DNA of 64,000 nucleotides from Micromonospora rifamycinica (GTDB lineage Bacteria > Actinomycetota > Actinomycetes > Mycobacteriales > Micromonosporaceae). Shown here piece after piece: positions 8,550 to 17,561 of this stretch (position 1 is its first letter; each line of letters starts with the position of its first letter). The position numbers and the translations under genes were made by a program. The notes beneath the pieces were generated by a model that saw only the letters and a program-made list of their open reading frames with translations, was not told the origin of the DNA and did not search any database. The stretch spans positions 5,958,001 to 6,022,000 of the forward strand of contig NZ_LT607752.1 in assembly GCF_900090265.1 (NCBI RefSeq), in the 5' to 3' direction.

Positions 8550-9758
8550 TTGTCCACTCACCACAGCGAACTCCGGGTCGGCATGATCGGATACTCGTTC
8601 ATGGGCGCCGCGCACTCACAGGCGTGGCGCACCGTGAACCGGGTGTACGAGCTGCCCGCCCGGGTGCGAATGGCGCAGATCTGCGGCCGGGACGCCGCGA
8701 AGGTCGCCGAGGCAGCCGACCGGCTGGGCTGGGACACGCACACCACAGACTGGCGTGCCCTGGTCGCCTCGGACGACATCGACGTGGTCGACATCTGCAC
8801 ACCAGGTGACAGCCACGCCGAGATCGCCCTCGCTGCGCTCGCCGCCGGCAAGCACGTGATCTGCGAGAAGCCGCTGGCCAACACGGTGGCCGAGGCGCGG
8901 GCGATGACCGCCGCCGCGGCCACCGCCGGTGCCGCCGGGGTCCGGTCCATGTGCGGGTTCAACTACCGCCGGGTGCCCGCCGTCGCCCTGATGCGGCAGC
9001 TCGTCGCCGAGGGGCGGCTCGGGACGATCCGCCACGTCCGGGCGACGTACCTCCAGGACTGGATCGTCGATCCGCAGTTCCCGCTGGTCTGGAGGTTGCA
9101 GAAGGACAAGGCGGGCTCCGGTGCCCTCGGTGACATCGGGGCGCACATCATCGACCTGACCCAGTACGTGACCGGGCAACTGGTCACCGGGGTCAGCGCG
9201 GTGACCGAGACGTTCGTCAAGGAGCGCCCGTTGCCGGGTGCGTCGAGCGGCCTGGCCGCGCAGGTCGACGGCAGTGCGGCGGAGACCGGCACGGTCACCG
9301 TCGACGACGCCGCGATCTTCGTGGCCCGGCTCGACGACGGCGCGCTGGCCACGTACGAGGCGACCCGGTTCGCCACCGGCCGCAAGAACGCCCTCCGGGT
9401 GGAGATCAACGGTTCGCTCGGCTCGGTGGTGTTCGACCTGGAACGCCTCAACGAGCTGGAGTTCTACGACGCCTCCCGGCCGGCGACCGAGCAGGGATTC
9501 ACCCGGATCCTGGTCACCGAGGCGGAGCACCCGTACATGTCGGCGTGGTGGCCGCCGGGCCACATCATCGGCTACGAGCACTCCTTCACGCACGAGATGC
9601 GCGATTTCGTCGAGGCGGTCGCCAACGGCGTCGACCCCACCCCGTCGTTCGCCGACGCGTTGCAGGTCCAGCTGGTGCTGGACGCGGTGACCCGCTCGGC
9701 GGAGGCCGGTTCACAGTGGACCGACGTCGAGCCGGCACTGGCCGCGCTCGTCGTCTGA
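8550..9758 (+). CDS. Gfo/Idh/MocA family NAD(P)-dependent oxidoreductase
   Basis: Sugar or cyclitol dehydrogenase, 402 aa. The N-terminal Rossmann domain has G-M-I-G-Y-S-F-M-G, and the catalytic lysine lies in C-E-K-P-L-A. The C-terminal domain has G-D-I-G-A-H-I-I-D-L, whose His belongs to the usual catalytic set. It begins with TTG after a GGGGGGAG ribosome site, 20 bases behind the binding-protein gene, so it closes the import operon. Members of this family oxidise a ring hydroxyl of inositols, glycosides and amino sugars; here it likely acts on the imported compound. Together with the isomerases and DUF1080 protein nearby, a 3-keto-sugar route is plausible but inferred. Confidence 0.9.
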   Translation: MSTHHSELRVGMIGYSFMGAAHSQAWRTVNRVYELPARVRMAQICGRDAAKVAEAADRLGWDTHTTDWRALVASDDIDVVDICTPGDSHAEIALAALAAGKHVICEKPLANTVAEARAMTAAAATAGAAGVRSMCGFNYRRVPAVALMRQLVAEGRLGTIRHVRATYLQDWIVDPQFPLVWRLQKDKAGSGALGDIGAHIIDLTQYVTGQLVTGVSAVTETFVKERPLPGASSGLAAQVDGSAAETGTVTVDDAAIFVARLDDGALATYEATRFATGRKNALRVEINGSLGSVVFDLERLNELEFYDASRPATEQGFTRILVTEAEHPYMSAWWPPGHIIGYEHSFTHEMRDFVEAVANGVDPTPSFADALQVQLVLDAVTRSAEAGSQWTDVEPALAALVV

Positions 9759-9789
9759 CCAGCCACCTCCGCCGTCGACCGGCGAGGGA

Positions 9790-9816
9790 CCGGCCGCGGT
9801 TGCGCCCCGCGGCCGG
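9790..9816 (+). terminator. Hairpin ending the sugar-import operon
   Basis: CCGGCCGCGG (9790-9799) pairs perfectly with 9807-9816 across a 7-base loop, 31 bases after the oxidoreductase stop. There is no T-run, as is common in high-GC actinobacteria. Confidence 0.6.
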
Positions 9817-10223
9817 GCCGGGGTCGACAGCGGAGGGCGTGCACCGGGCCACCCGGCCCGGGACACGCACCCGATGGCCGTCCGGTGCGGCCGGACCGGG
9901 ATTCCCCGGTCGCACCGGAGGGCCGCGAGACATAGATAATGGTGATTCCGGGTACCGCTGTGGAGCCCGGACCGCCACACCATTCGTCCGGTCGAGGGCG
10001 CGCCGCCGCCGTCGGCCGGATGCGGGGAGACAGGGCCGAGACGCCGAACCGGCCCTGCCTGCCGGCCCCGCCCGCACGCCGTACGGGAGCCGGGTGTGGC
10101 GTCGACGCCGCCGACGTCGACGCCGCACCCGGCACCACCCCGGACGACCGGGCGGGCGGGGCCACCCGTGCCCCGGCGGTACGACTCGACCGACAGCACG
10201 TTCCGCCCGACGGAAGGAGCACC
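9817..10223 (+). other. Long leader/promoter region of the ebo-like operon
   Basis: No coding region is convincing between the import operon and the cyclase gene. A second hairpin candidate lies around 9883-9921 (outer arms CCGGTGCG and CGCACCGG). An A/T-rich patch CATAGATAAT at 9931-9940 is unusual for this DNA and may be a -10 region, which would leave a leader of more than 250 bases before the ATG. GGAAGGAG sits just before 10224. Confidence 0.4.
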
Positions 10224-11372
10224 ATGCGTACGGGTGTCTGGCTGGTGGGAGCGCGCGGTTCCGTCGCGACCACCGGCATCGTCGGGGGGCTCGCCCTGCG
10301 GGCCGGCCTCACCGGCCCCACCGGTTGCGTCACCGAACTGCCCGACCTGCGGGGACCGGCCCTGCCCACCTTCGCCGACCTGGTCTTCGGCGGCCACGAC
10401 GTGGCCACCACCCCGCTGACCAAGCGGGCCGAGGCGCTCGCCGCCGCCGGGGTGCTGCCCGGCCGGCTGGCCACCGCGCTCGCCGCCGACCTGGCCGCCG
10501 TCGAGGACGACCTGCGGCCCGCGCCGACCGGTGGCAGCCAGGCCGAACGGGCCGCCACCATCACCGCCGACCTGACCGCCTTCCGGGAGCGGCACCGGCT
10601 GGACCGGGTGGTGGTGGTCAACGTCTCGGCCACCGAACCCGCCCCCGCCGCGCACCCCGGCCACGCCGACCCGGACGCCCTGCGGGCCGCGCTCACCGGC
10701 CCGGACGAGGTGCTGCCGCCCAGCTCGCTCTACGCGTACGCGGCCGTCGAGGCGGGCTGCCCGTACGTCGACTTCACCCCGTCCACCGGGCTGCGCCTGC
10801 CGGCGCTCGCGGCGCTGGCCGCCCAGCGTGGCCTGCCGTACGCCGGGCACGACGGCAAGACCGGGGAGACCCTGGTCAAGTCGGTGCTCGCGCCGATGTT
10901 CGCGATGCGTCACCTCGCGGTGCGGTCCTGGTCCGGGGTCAACCTGCTCGGCGGCGGCGACGGGGCGACCCTGGCCGAGCCGGGCGCCAACGCCGCCAAG
11001 GTGGACAGCAAGCAGCGGGTCCTCGGCGAGACGCTCGGCTACGTGCCGCAGGGCGGCACCCGGATCGACTACGTGGAGGACCTGGGCGACTTCAAGACCG
11101 CCTGGGACCTGATCACCTTCGCCGGCTTCCTCGGCACCGGGATGCGGATGGAGTTCACCTGGCACGGCTGCGACTCCGCGCTGGCCGCCCCGCTCGTGCT
11201 CGACCTGGCCCGGCTCACCGCCGCCGCGCACGCCGCCGGCCGCGCCGGACCCCTGCCCGAGCTGGCGTTCTTCTTCAAGGACCCGATCGACTCGCCCACC
11301 CACTCGCTGAGCGAGCAGTGGCAGCGGCTGGTCGACTTCACCCGGGAGCTGCACGCCGGCGGTGCCGGGTGA
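10224..11372 (+). CDS. Inositol-3-phosphate-synthase-family sugar-phosphate cyclase
   Basis: Member of the myo-inositol-1-phosphate synthase family, 382 aa, which turns glucose 6-phosphate into inositol phosphate with bound NAD. Visible features are the NAD loop GARGSVATT at residues 9-17, VVNVSATEP, the catalytic region GHDGKTGETLVKS, and K-V-D-S-K, matching lysines of the family active site. It is shorter and more divergent than housekeeping Ino1. ATG 10224 follows GGAAGGAG. It opens an eight-gene overlapping operon with ebo genes and holds the place of the cyclase EboD, so the product may be an inositol or another cyclitol phosphate. A housekeeping role cannot be excluded. Confidence 0.82.
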   Translation: MRTGVWLVGARGSVATTGIVGGLALRAGLTGPTGCVTELPDLRGPALPTFADLVFGGHDVATTPLTKRAEALAAAGVLPGRLATALAADLAAVEDDLRPAPTGGSQAERAATITADLTAFRERHRLDRVVVVNVSATEPAPAAHPGHADPDALRAALTGPDEVLPPSSLYAYAAVEAGCPYVDFTPSTGLRLPALAALAAQRGLPYAGHDGKTGETLVKSVLAPMFAMRHLAVRSWSGVNLLGGGDGATLAEPGANAAKVDSKQRVLGETLGYVPQGGTRIDYVEDLGDFKTAWDLITFAGFLGTGMRMEFTWHGCDSALAAPLVLDLARLTAAAHAAGRAGPLPELAFFFKDPIDSPTHSLSEQWQRLVDFTRELHAGGAG

Positions 11373-12262
11373 CCAGCCTGGCCGACCTGGCCGAGCTGGT
11401 CCGGGCACCGGCCGCCCTCTCGGTACCCGGGGACCTGGTGGCCGGGGCGGCGGCGGCCGGGGTGCTCGGCCCGCGTACCGCCGGGCTGGCCGGCGCGTCG
11501 GTGCTGCTCTACTGGGCCGGGATGGCCGCCAACGACTGGGCGGACCACCGGCTGGACGCCGAGGAACGCCCGGAACGGCCGATCCCCAGTGGCCGGGTCA
11601 GCCCGGTCGCCGCCGCCGGGGTCGCCGCCGGGCTCACCGCCGCCGGCCTGAGCCTGGCCGCCGCCGTGGGCGGTCGCCGGGCCGCCGCCGTCGCGCTCCC
11701 GCTCGCCGCCACCATCTGGGGGTACGACCTGGTGGCGAAGAACACCGCCGCCGGCCCCGCCGTGATGGCCGCCTGCCGGGGGCTGGATGTGCTGCTCGGC
11801 GCATCGTCCGGGCGACCGGTCCGGGCACTGCCGGCGGCGCTGACCGTCGCCGCGCACACCTGGACGGTCACCGCGCTGTCCCGGCGGGAGGTGACCGGGG
11901 CCGACACCGCGCTGCCCCGGCGTACCCTCGCCGGCACCGCGCTGGTCGCGTTGGCCGCCACCACCCTGCCCCGGCCCGCCGCCCCGACGCCGGCCCCGCG
12001 TCGCCGCACCGCGTCGGTCGCCGCCGCGCTGCCGGCGGCGCTGGCCGGCTGGTACGTGGCCCGCTACGGCGGCGCGCAGGCCCGGGTGGCGGCCGAGCCC
12101 ACCGCCGGCCGGGTCCGGGCGGCCGTCGGCGCGGGGATCACCGGGCTGCCCTCGTTGCAGGGCGCGCTCACCGCACGGGCCGGCGCCGGACTGCTCGGCG
12201 CGGTGGTCGCGCTCGCCGCGCCGCTGGGCGGCCGGCTGGCCCGGAAGCTGTCCCCGACATGA
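11369..12262 (+). CDS. eboC: UbiA-family prenyltransferase, EboC-like (SCO6759/EboC type)
   Basis: Integral membrane prenyltransferase of 297 aa. The first Asp-rich motif is N-D-W-A-D-H-R-L-D with the following E-R-P-E-R-P-I-P-S-G, and the second region is GYDLVAKNTAAGPAVMAACR followed by G-L-D. Most of the rest is Ala/Leu/Val membrane helix. The GTG start overlaps the cyclase stop (GTGA) and the stop overlaps the next start (ATGA). Its likely job is to join a polyprenyl group, supplied by the diphosphate synthase at the end of the operon, to a polar acceptor made by the cyclase. That acceptor is inferred. Confidence 0.8.
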   Translation: MTSLADLAELVRAPAALSVPGDLVAGAAAAGVLGPRTAGLAGASVLLYWAGMAANDWADHRLDAEERPERPIPSGRVSPVAAAGVAAGLTAAGLSLAAAVGGRRAAAVALPLAATIWGYDLVAKNTAAGPAVMAACRGLDVLLGASSGRPVRALPAALTVAAHTWTVTALSRREVTGADTALPRRTLAGTALVALAATTLPRPAAPTPAPRRRTASVAAALPAALAGWYVARYGGAQARVAAEPTAGRVRAAVGAGITGLPSLQGALTARAGAGLLGAVVALAAPLGGRLARKLSPT

Positions 12263-13206
12263 CCGCCCCGCAGCCCACCGCCCCGCAGCCCACCGCCCCG
12301 GCGGCCGTGGACCGGCTCCGGTTCGGCTACGGCACCAACGGCTTCGCCAACCACCGGCTCGACGACGCCCTGACCGTGCTGGCCGACCTCGGGTACGAGG
12401 GGGTCGCGCTCACCCTGGACCACGACCACCTCGACCCGTACGCGCCGGGGCTGGCCCGCCGGGTCGACGCGGTGGCGCGGCGGCTGGCCGCGCTCGGTCT
12501 CGGCGTGGTGGTCGAGACCGGTGCCCGCTACCTGCTCGACCCGTGGCGCAAGCACGCCCCGACGCTGCTGCACGACGACCCGACCGGCCGGATCGACTTC
12601 CTGGAACGGGCCGTACGGGTCGGCGCGGACCTCGGCGCGGAGGCGGTCTCCTTCTGGGCCGGGGTCCGGCCCGGCCACGTCGCGCCGGAGGTCGCCCACG
12701 ACCGGCTGGTCGCCGGGTGCGCCACGGTGGTGGCCGCCGCCGACCGGGCCGGGGTGACCCTGGGCTTCGAGCCGGAGCCGGGGATGCTCGTCGAGGACAT
12801 CGCCGGCTGGCGGCGGCTGCGCCACGCCCTCGGCGACCCGGAACGGTTCGGCATCACCCTCGACATCGGACACTGCCGCTGCCTGGAGTCGTCGACCGTG
12901 CCGGAGTGCGTGCTGGAGGTCGCCGGGCACCTGGTCAACGTGCAGATCGACGACATGCGCCGGGGGGTGCACGAGCACCTGGAGTTCGGCACCGGCGAGA
13001 TCGACTTCCCGCCGGTGCTGCGCGCCCTGGCCGACGCCGGCTACCGGGGGCTGGTCGCCGTGGAACTGCCCCGGCACTCGCACGCCGCACCCACCGTGGC
13101 GGCCCGGTCGCTGGACTTCCTGCGTACCGCCGCCCGGCAGGCCGGCCTCGACCCGGGCACCCCGCCGGTGCCCGTCGGGGCCGACCGCAGCACCGGGGTG
13201 GACTGA
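12259..13206 (+). CDS. Sugar phosphate isomerase/epimerase-like TIM barrel
   Basis: Xylose-isomerase-like TIM-barrel protein, 315 aa. A short P-Q-P-T-A repeat opens the protein. Metal-ligand motifs are G-F-E-P-E-P-G, L-D-I-G-H-C, N-V-Q-I-D-D and a final A-V-E-L-P-R, so the divalent-metal site looks complete. It is distinct from the EboE gene three genes downstream, though both have F-E-P-E-P-G. It may isomerise or epimerise the sugar or cyclitol handled by the operon. Its start overlaps the UbiA stop by four bases. Confidence 0.83.
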   Translation: MTAPQPTAPQPTAPAAVDRLRFGYGTNGFANHRLDDALTVLADLGYEGVALTLDHDHLDPYAPGLARRVDAVARRLAALGLGVVVETGARYLLDPWRKHAPTLLHDDPTGRIDFLERAVRVGADLGAEAVSFWAGVRPGHVAPEVAHDRLVAGCATVVAAADRAGVTLGFEPEPGMLVEDIAGWRRLRHALGDPERFGITLDIGHCRCLESSTVPECVLEVAGHLVNVQIDDMRRGVHEHLEFGTGEIDFPPVLRALADAGYRGLVAVELPRHSHAAPTVAARSLDFLRTAARQAGLDPGTPPVPVGADRSTGVD

Positions 13207-13273
13207 CCACCGTCCACCGCGGCACGGGTGGACCGACCACCGTCCACCGCACACACCTGGGGAGGGGAGACGG
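13207..13273 (+). repeat. Short direct repeat in the only real gap of the ebo-like operon
   Basis: GACCACCGTCCACCG occurs twice (about 13204-13218 and 13237-13251). The second copy is followed by GGGGAGGGGAGACGG, the ribosome site of the EboA gene. The 67-base gap is the only place in the operon where genes do not touch. Confidence 0.5.
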
Positions 13274-13876
13274 ATGACACCGGATCGACTGCGGGCCGCG
13301 CTGGAGGGCGTACCCGATCCCGACTGGCTGGCGACCGCGCTGCGGCGCGTCGCGGCCGAGCCCGGCGCGGTGGCGCGGTACTTCCCGGCCGCCGGCCGGC
13401 GGTGCGGGCGGCACGAGCTGCCGGGCGCACCGGGCTGGACCGCCGACGAGGCGGCCCGGACGCTGCTGCTCGCCGCGCTCCCCGCCGACCAGGCCGCCGG
13501 GCGGGCCGAGGAGGTGTACCGGTACGGCGACGCCGCCGAGAAGCGGGCCGTGCTCAAGGCCCTGCCACTGCTGCCGATCGACGCGGCCGGGGTGCCGCTG
13601 CTGCACGACGCGATCCGCACCAACGACACCCGGCTGGTCGCCGCCGCGCTCGGCCCGTACGCCCGGCACCTGACCGCGGAAGCCTGGCGGCAGGCGGTGC
13701 TCAAGTGCGTCTTCATCGGGGTGCCGCTGGCCGCCGTGGCCGACCTGGACGACCGGGCCGACGGGGAGCTGGCCACCATGCTCGCCGCGCTCGCCGCGGA
13801 ACGGCACGCCGCCGGTCGGCAGCTCCCCGCCGACGCCACCGCACTGCTCGACCGGCTCACCATCAGAGAGGCGTGA
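13274..13876 (+). CDS. eboA: EboA-domain protein
   Basis: Small helical protein of 200 aa that resembles EboA, the name-giving member of the ebo gene set and of unknown biochemical role. Recognisable parts are a W-T-A-D-E-A-A-R-T-L-L-L-A region, the E-K-R-A-V-L-K-A-L-P stretch with L-H-D-A-I-R-T-N-D-T, and A-V-L-K-C-V-F-I-G-V-P near residue 145. It lacks a signal peptide and membrane segments. The ATG follows a strong GGAGGGGAG site. It ends one base before the TatD-like gene. Confidence 0.82.
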   Translation: MTPDRLRAALEGVPDPDWLATALRRVAAEPGAVARYFPAAGRRCGRHELPGAPGWTADEAARTLLLAALPADQAAGRAEEVYRYGDAAEKRAVLKALPLLPIDAAGVPLLHDAIRTNDTRLVAAALGPYARHLTAEAWRQAVLKCVFIGVPLAAVADLDDRADGELATMLAALAAERHAAGRQLPADATALLDRLTIREA

Positions 13877-13877
13877 C

Positions 13878-14732
13878 ATGCGCATCTTCGACCCGCACAT
13901 CCACATGACGTCGCGGACCACCGACGACTACGAGCGGATGGCCGCCGCCGGGGTCCGCGCCGTGGTCGAGCCGGCCTTCTGGCTGGGGCAGCCGCGCACC
14001 AGCGCCGCCTCCTTCGCCGACTACTTCGACTCGCTGATCGGCTGGGAGCCTTTCCGGGCCGGGCAGTTCGGCGTCCGGCACCACGCCACCGTGGCGTTGA
14101 ACCCCAAGGAGGCCAACGACCCGCGCTGCCGTCCGGTGCTCGACCTGCTGCCCCGCTACCTGGAGAAGGACGCCGTGGTCGCGGTCGGCGAGATCGGCTA
14201 CGACGACATGACCCCGGCCGAGGACGAGGCGTTCGCCACCCAGCTCGCCCTGGCCGTCGACCACGACCTGCCCGCCCTGGTGCACACCCCGCACCGGGAC
14301 AAGGCGCGCGGTGTCGAACGCAGCCTCGCGGTGGTCGCCGAGAGCGGCATCGCCCCCGGCCGGGTGGCGCTGGACCACCTCAACGAGGTGACCGTCAAGC
14401 TGGCCCGGGACAGCGGCTGCTGGCTGGGATTCTCCATCTACCCCGACACCAAGATGTCGCCGCCGCGGATGGTGGAGCTGCTGCGCACCTACGGCACCGA
14501 GCGGATGCTGGTCAACTCGGCCGCCGACTGGGGCCGCTCCGACCCGCTGCTGACCCGGGCCACCGGTGAGGCGATGCTGGCCGCCGGATTCTCCGACGAC
14601 GACGTCGACCTGGTGCTCTGGCGCAACCCGGTGGAGTTCTACGGGCAGTCCGGCCGGCTCGACCTGACCGCCCTGGACGCCCCGGCCGCCGGCACCTTCG
14701 AGGGCAACTCGATCCTGCGCGGCGGCGACTGA
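13878..14732 (+). CDS. eboB: TatD-family metal hydrolase, EboB
   Basis: TatD-like amidohydrolase-superfamily protein of 284 aa. The first metal motif D-P-H-I-H-M is at residues 5-10, followed by V-G-E-I-G-Y-D (bridging Glu), P-A-L-V-H-T-P-H, L-D-H-L-N-E and a late V-N-S-A-A-D-W. This fits a two-metal active site of the EboB branch rather than the DNase TatD branch. Position next to EboA and the one-base gap support that name. Substrate unknown; hydrolysis of an ester or amide in the metabolite is a guess. Confidence 0.85.
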   Translation: MRIFDPHIHMTSRTTDDYERMAAAGVRAVVEPAFWLGQPRTSAASFADYFDSLIGWEPFRAGQFGVRHHATVALNPKEANDPRCRPVLDLLPRYLEKDAVVAVGEIGYDDMTPAEDEAFATQLALAVDHDLPALVHTPHRDKARGVERSLAVVAESGIAPGRVALDHLNEVTVKLARDSGCWLGFSIYPDTKMSPPRMVELLRTYGTERMLVNSAADWGRSDPLLTRATGEAMLAAGFSDDDVDLVLWRNPVEFYGQSGRLDLTALDAPAAGTFEGNSILRGGD

Positions 14733-16000
14733 TGCGGCTGCGGCACGCCGACGGCAGCACCGTCCACCTCGGCTACTGCACCAACGTGCACCCCGCCGAG
14801 GACACCGCCGGCATCCTCGCCCAGCTCGACACGTACGCCCTGCCGGTGCGGGAGGCGCTCGGCACCGATCTGCTCGGCCTGGGGCTGTGGTTGGCCGCCC
14901 CGGTCGCCGCCGAGCTGGCCGCCGACCCGGCCGCCCGTCGCCGGCTGCGCGCCGAGCTGACCCACCGGGGGCTGGAGGTGGTCACCCTCAACGGCTTCCC
15001 GTACGCGGCCTTCCAGGCCCCGGTGGTCAAGGGGGCGGTCTACCACCCGGACTGGACCACCGGCCAGCGGCTGCGCTACACCCTCGACCTGGCCCGGGTC
15101 CTGGCCGACCTGCTCCCCGACGACGCCGCCCGGGGATCGGTCTCGACCCTGCCGCTGGCCTGGCGGCACCCCTGGGACGCCGGCCACGCCGAGGCCGCCC
15201 GCCGCCGGCTCGACGCGCTCACCGCCGGCCTGGCCGAGGTGGAACGCGACACCGGCCGCCCGGTGCGGGTCGGGTTCGAGCCGGAGCCGGGGTGCGTGGT
15301 GGAGAGCAGCGGGCAGGCCGCCGCGCTGCTGGCCGACCTCGACCCGGACCGGCTCGGGATCTGTCTCGACCTGGCCCATCTCGCCTGCGCCTGGGAGGAG
15401 CCGGTGGCGGCGCTGGCCCGGCTGCGCGCCGCCGGCCTGCCGGTGGTCAAGGTGCAGGTGTCCGCCGCGCTGGAGTCGGCCGACCCGGTCGCCGACGCCG
15501 AGGCGCTGGGCCGCTGGGTGGAGCCCCGGTTCCTGCACCAGACCCGCACCGCCGGCTGCGCCCACGCCGCCGACCCGGCCGACCCGGCGTACGCCGCCGA
15601 CGACCTGGACGCGGCGCTGGCCGCACGGTTGCCCGGGGCGTGGCGGGTGCACTACCACGTGCCGCTGCACGCCCCGCCCGAGCCGCCGCTGACCTCGACC
15701 CTGCCGGTGCTGCGCGCCGCGCTGGCCGCGCTGCTCGGCGGCCCCACCGCCGGCTGCGACCACCTGGACGTCGAGACGTACACCTGGGGGGTGCTGCCGG
15801 CGGCACGGCGGCCGGGCACCGACGCGGAGCTGGCCCTCGGGATCGCCGCCGAGCTGGCCTTCGCCCGCGACGAACTGGTCACCCTCGGCCTGACCCCGGC
15901 CGACGGTGCCGTTCCCGGCCAGCCACCGGCCGACCGTGCCGTTCCCGGCCAGCCACCGGCCGACCGAGCCGTCCCGACGACCCTGGGAGTACCACGATGA
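14732..16000 (+). CDS. eboE: EboE, xylose-isomerase-like metabolite traffic protein
   Basis: TIM-barrel protein of 422 aa resembling EboE. The start L-G-Y-C-T-N-V-H-P-A-E is typical, followed by T-L-N-G-F-P-Y, G-F-E-P-E-P-G-C, C-L-D-L-A-H-L-A-C and V-H-Y-H-V-P-L-H. TGATG overlap couples it to eboB. The last 30 residues are a low-complexity tail with P-A-D-R-A-V-P-G-Q-P repeats made by a 30-bp tandem DNA repeat (about 15897-15970), which looks like a recent expansion at the gene end and not part of the fold. Confidence 0.85.
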   Translation: MRLRHADGSTVHLGYCTNVHPAEDTAGILAQLDTYALPVREALGTDLLGLGLWLAAPVAAELAADPAARRRLRAELTHRGLEVVTLNGFPYAAFQAPVVKGAVYHPDWTTGQRLRYTLDLARVLADLLPDDAARGSVSTLPLAWRHPWDAGHAEAARRRLDALTAGLAEVERDTGRPVRVGFEPEPGCVVESSGQAAALLADLDPDRLGICLDLAHLACAWEEPVAALARLRAAGLPVVKVQVSAALESADPVADAEALGRWVEPRFLHQTRTAGCAHAADPADPAYAADDLDAALAARLPGAWRVHYHVPLHAPPEPPLTSTLPVLRAALAALLGGPTAGCDHLDVETYTWGVLPAARRPGTDAELALGIAAELAFARDELVTLGLTPADGAVPGQPPADRAVPGQPPADRAVPTTLGVPR

Positions 16001-16065
16001 GCGAGCAGCCCCGACCCGGGACGAGGTCCCACCGCCGTGCCGGGCGCAGCGGGGTGCCGGCGTGA
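15997..16065 (+). CDS. 22-residue coupling mini-ORF between eboE and eboF
   Basis: ATG 15997 overlaps the eboE stop (ATGA) and the frame ends TGA 16063-16065, overlapping the GTG start of eboF. The predicted peptide is Arg- and Gly-rich (M-S-E-Q-P-R-P-G-T-R-S and 11 more residues). It is too short to judge as a protein; it may only carry ribosomes from eboE to eboF. Confidence 0.35.
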   Translation: MSEQPRPGTRSHRRAGRSGVPA

Positions 16066-17561
16066 GCCGCCGGCTGGTGGTGCTGGACGTGGTCGGGCTG
16101 ACCCCCCGGCTGCTGGCCCACATGCCCCGGTTGCGCGCCGTCGCCGAGCAGGGGTTCTCGGCCGAACTGGGCACCGTGCTGCCGGCCGTCACCTGCTCGG
16201 CGCAGGCCACCCTGCTCACCGGTGAGCAGCCGTCCGGGCACGGCATCGTCGGCAACGGCTGGTACTTCCGCGACCTCGGCGAGGTGCTGCTGTGGCGGCA
16301 GCACCACGCGCTGGTCGGCGGGGAGAAGGTGTGGCAGGCGGCCCGCCGGGTCGAGCCCGGCTACACGGTGGCCAACGTCTGCTGGTGGTACGCGATGGGC
16401 GCGGACGTCGACTGGACCGTCACGCCCCGCCCGATCTACTACGCCGACGGGCGCAAGGAGCCGGACTGCTGGACCGACCCGCCGGAGCTGCACGACACGC
16501 TCACCGACGCGCTCGGCACCTTCCCGCTGTTCACCTACTGGGGGCCGGGCGCGGGGCTGACCTCGTCCCGGTGGATCTGCCGGGCCGCCGAGCGGATCCT
16601 CGCCGACCAGGCCCCCGACCTGACCCTGGTCTACGTCCCGCACCTCGACTACGACCTGCAACGCTTCGGCCCGTCCTCGCCGCAGGCCGCCGCCGCGGCG
16701 GCGGAGCTGGACGCGGTGCTCGCCCCGCTGCTGGACGCCGCCCGGGCCGCCGACGCGACAGTGGTGGCGCTGTCGGAGTACGGCATCACCGACGTCTCCC
16801 GCCCGGTGGATGTCAACCGGCTGCTGCGCACCGAGGGGCTGCTGCGGGTCTACACCCAGGACGGCATGGAGTACCTGGATCCGTGGACGTCCCGCGCGTT
16901 CGCGGTCGCCGACCACCAGATCGCCCACGTCTACGTGAAGGACCCGGCGGACGTGGCGACGGTGGCGAAGCTGTGCGCCGGGCTGCCCGGGGTGGCCGAG
17001 GTGCTCGACGCCGAGGGCAAGGCGGCGGCCGGGCTGGACCACGAGCGGGCCGGTGAGCTGGTGCTGGTCGCCGAGCCGGACTCCTGGTTCACCTACTACT
17101 ACTGGCTGGACGACGCCCGCGCCCCGGACTTCGCCCGGAACGTGGAGATCCACCGCAAGCCCGGGTACGACCCGGCGGAGCTGTTCTTCGACCCGGCCGC
17201 GCCGGGTGCGGCGAAGCGGCGGGCGGGGGTGGCCCTGGCCCGCAAGAAGCTCGGCATGCGGTACCTGATGAGCGTGGTCGGCCTGGACGCGGGGGCGCGG
17301 GCGGTCCGGGGGTCGCACGGCCGGCTGCCGGCGGACCCGGCGGACGGTCCGGTGCTGCTCTGCTCCGACCCGTCGCCCGCCCGGGACACCTTCGCCGCGA
17401 CCGAGGTCAAGGCGTTGCTGCTGGAGCTGGCCGGGTTGGGTGGGGCCACCGCCGCGGCGTCGGCGGCCGGGCCGGCACCGTCGGGTACGCCGGGTGCGGG
17501 AGCTGCCGGTGCGCCGTCGTCGACGCCGACCGGTCCGCCGGGCGCGGAGGACCGACGGTGA
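16062..17561 (+). CDS. eboF: EboF, alkaline-phosphatase-superfamily phosphodiesterase
   Basis: Nucleotide pyrophosphatase/phosphodiesterase-type protein of 499 aa. The nucleophile region is L-P-A-V-T-C-S-A-Q-A-T-L-L-T-G with H-G-I-V-G-N-G-W-Y after it. Other metal-site parts are V-P-H-L-D-Y-D, L-S-E-Y-G-I and A-D-H-Q-I-A-H-V-Y. No signal peptide is seen. The last 45 residues are Ala/Gly/Pro-rich and probably disordered. GTG 16062 overlaps the mini-ORF stop, and the gene stop overlaps the next GTG. It could remove a phosphate or nucleotide from the product. Confidence 0.85.
   Translation: MSRRLVVLDVVGLTPRLLAHMPRLRAVAEQGFSAELGTVLPAVTCSAQATLLTGEQPSGHGIVGNGWYFRDLGEVLLWRQHHALVGGEKVWQAARRVEPGYTVANVCWWYAMGADVDWTVTPRPIYYADGRKEPDCWTDPPELHDTLTDALGTFPLFTYWGPGAGLTSSRWICRAAERILADQAPDLTLVYVPHLDYDLQRFGPSSPQAAAAAAELDAVLAPLLDAARAADATVVALSEYGITDVSRPVDVNRLLRTEGLLRVYTQDGMEYLDPWTSRAFAVADHQIAHVYVKDPADVATVAKLCAGLPGVAEVLDAEGKAAAGLDHERAGELVLVAEPDSWFTYYYWLDDARAPDFARNVEIHRKPGYDPAELFFDPAAPGAAKRRAGVALARKKLGMRYLMSVVGLDAGARAVRGSHGRLPADPADGPVLLCSDPSPARDTFAATEVKALLLELAGLGGATAAASAAGPAPSGTPGAGAAGAPSSTPTGPPGAEDRR

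Noticed and set aside
9939..10223. Upstream extension of the cyclase frame
   Set aside because: No family similarity, and a good ribosome site lies directly before ATG 10224.
9817..10223. Riboswitch in the long leader of the ebo-like operon
   Set aside because: Hairpins are present, but I recognise no conserved riboswitch core.
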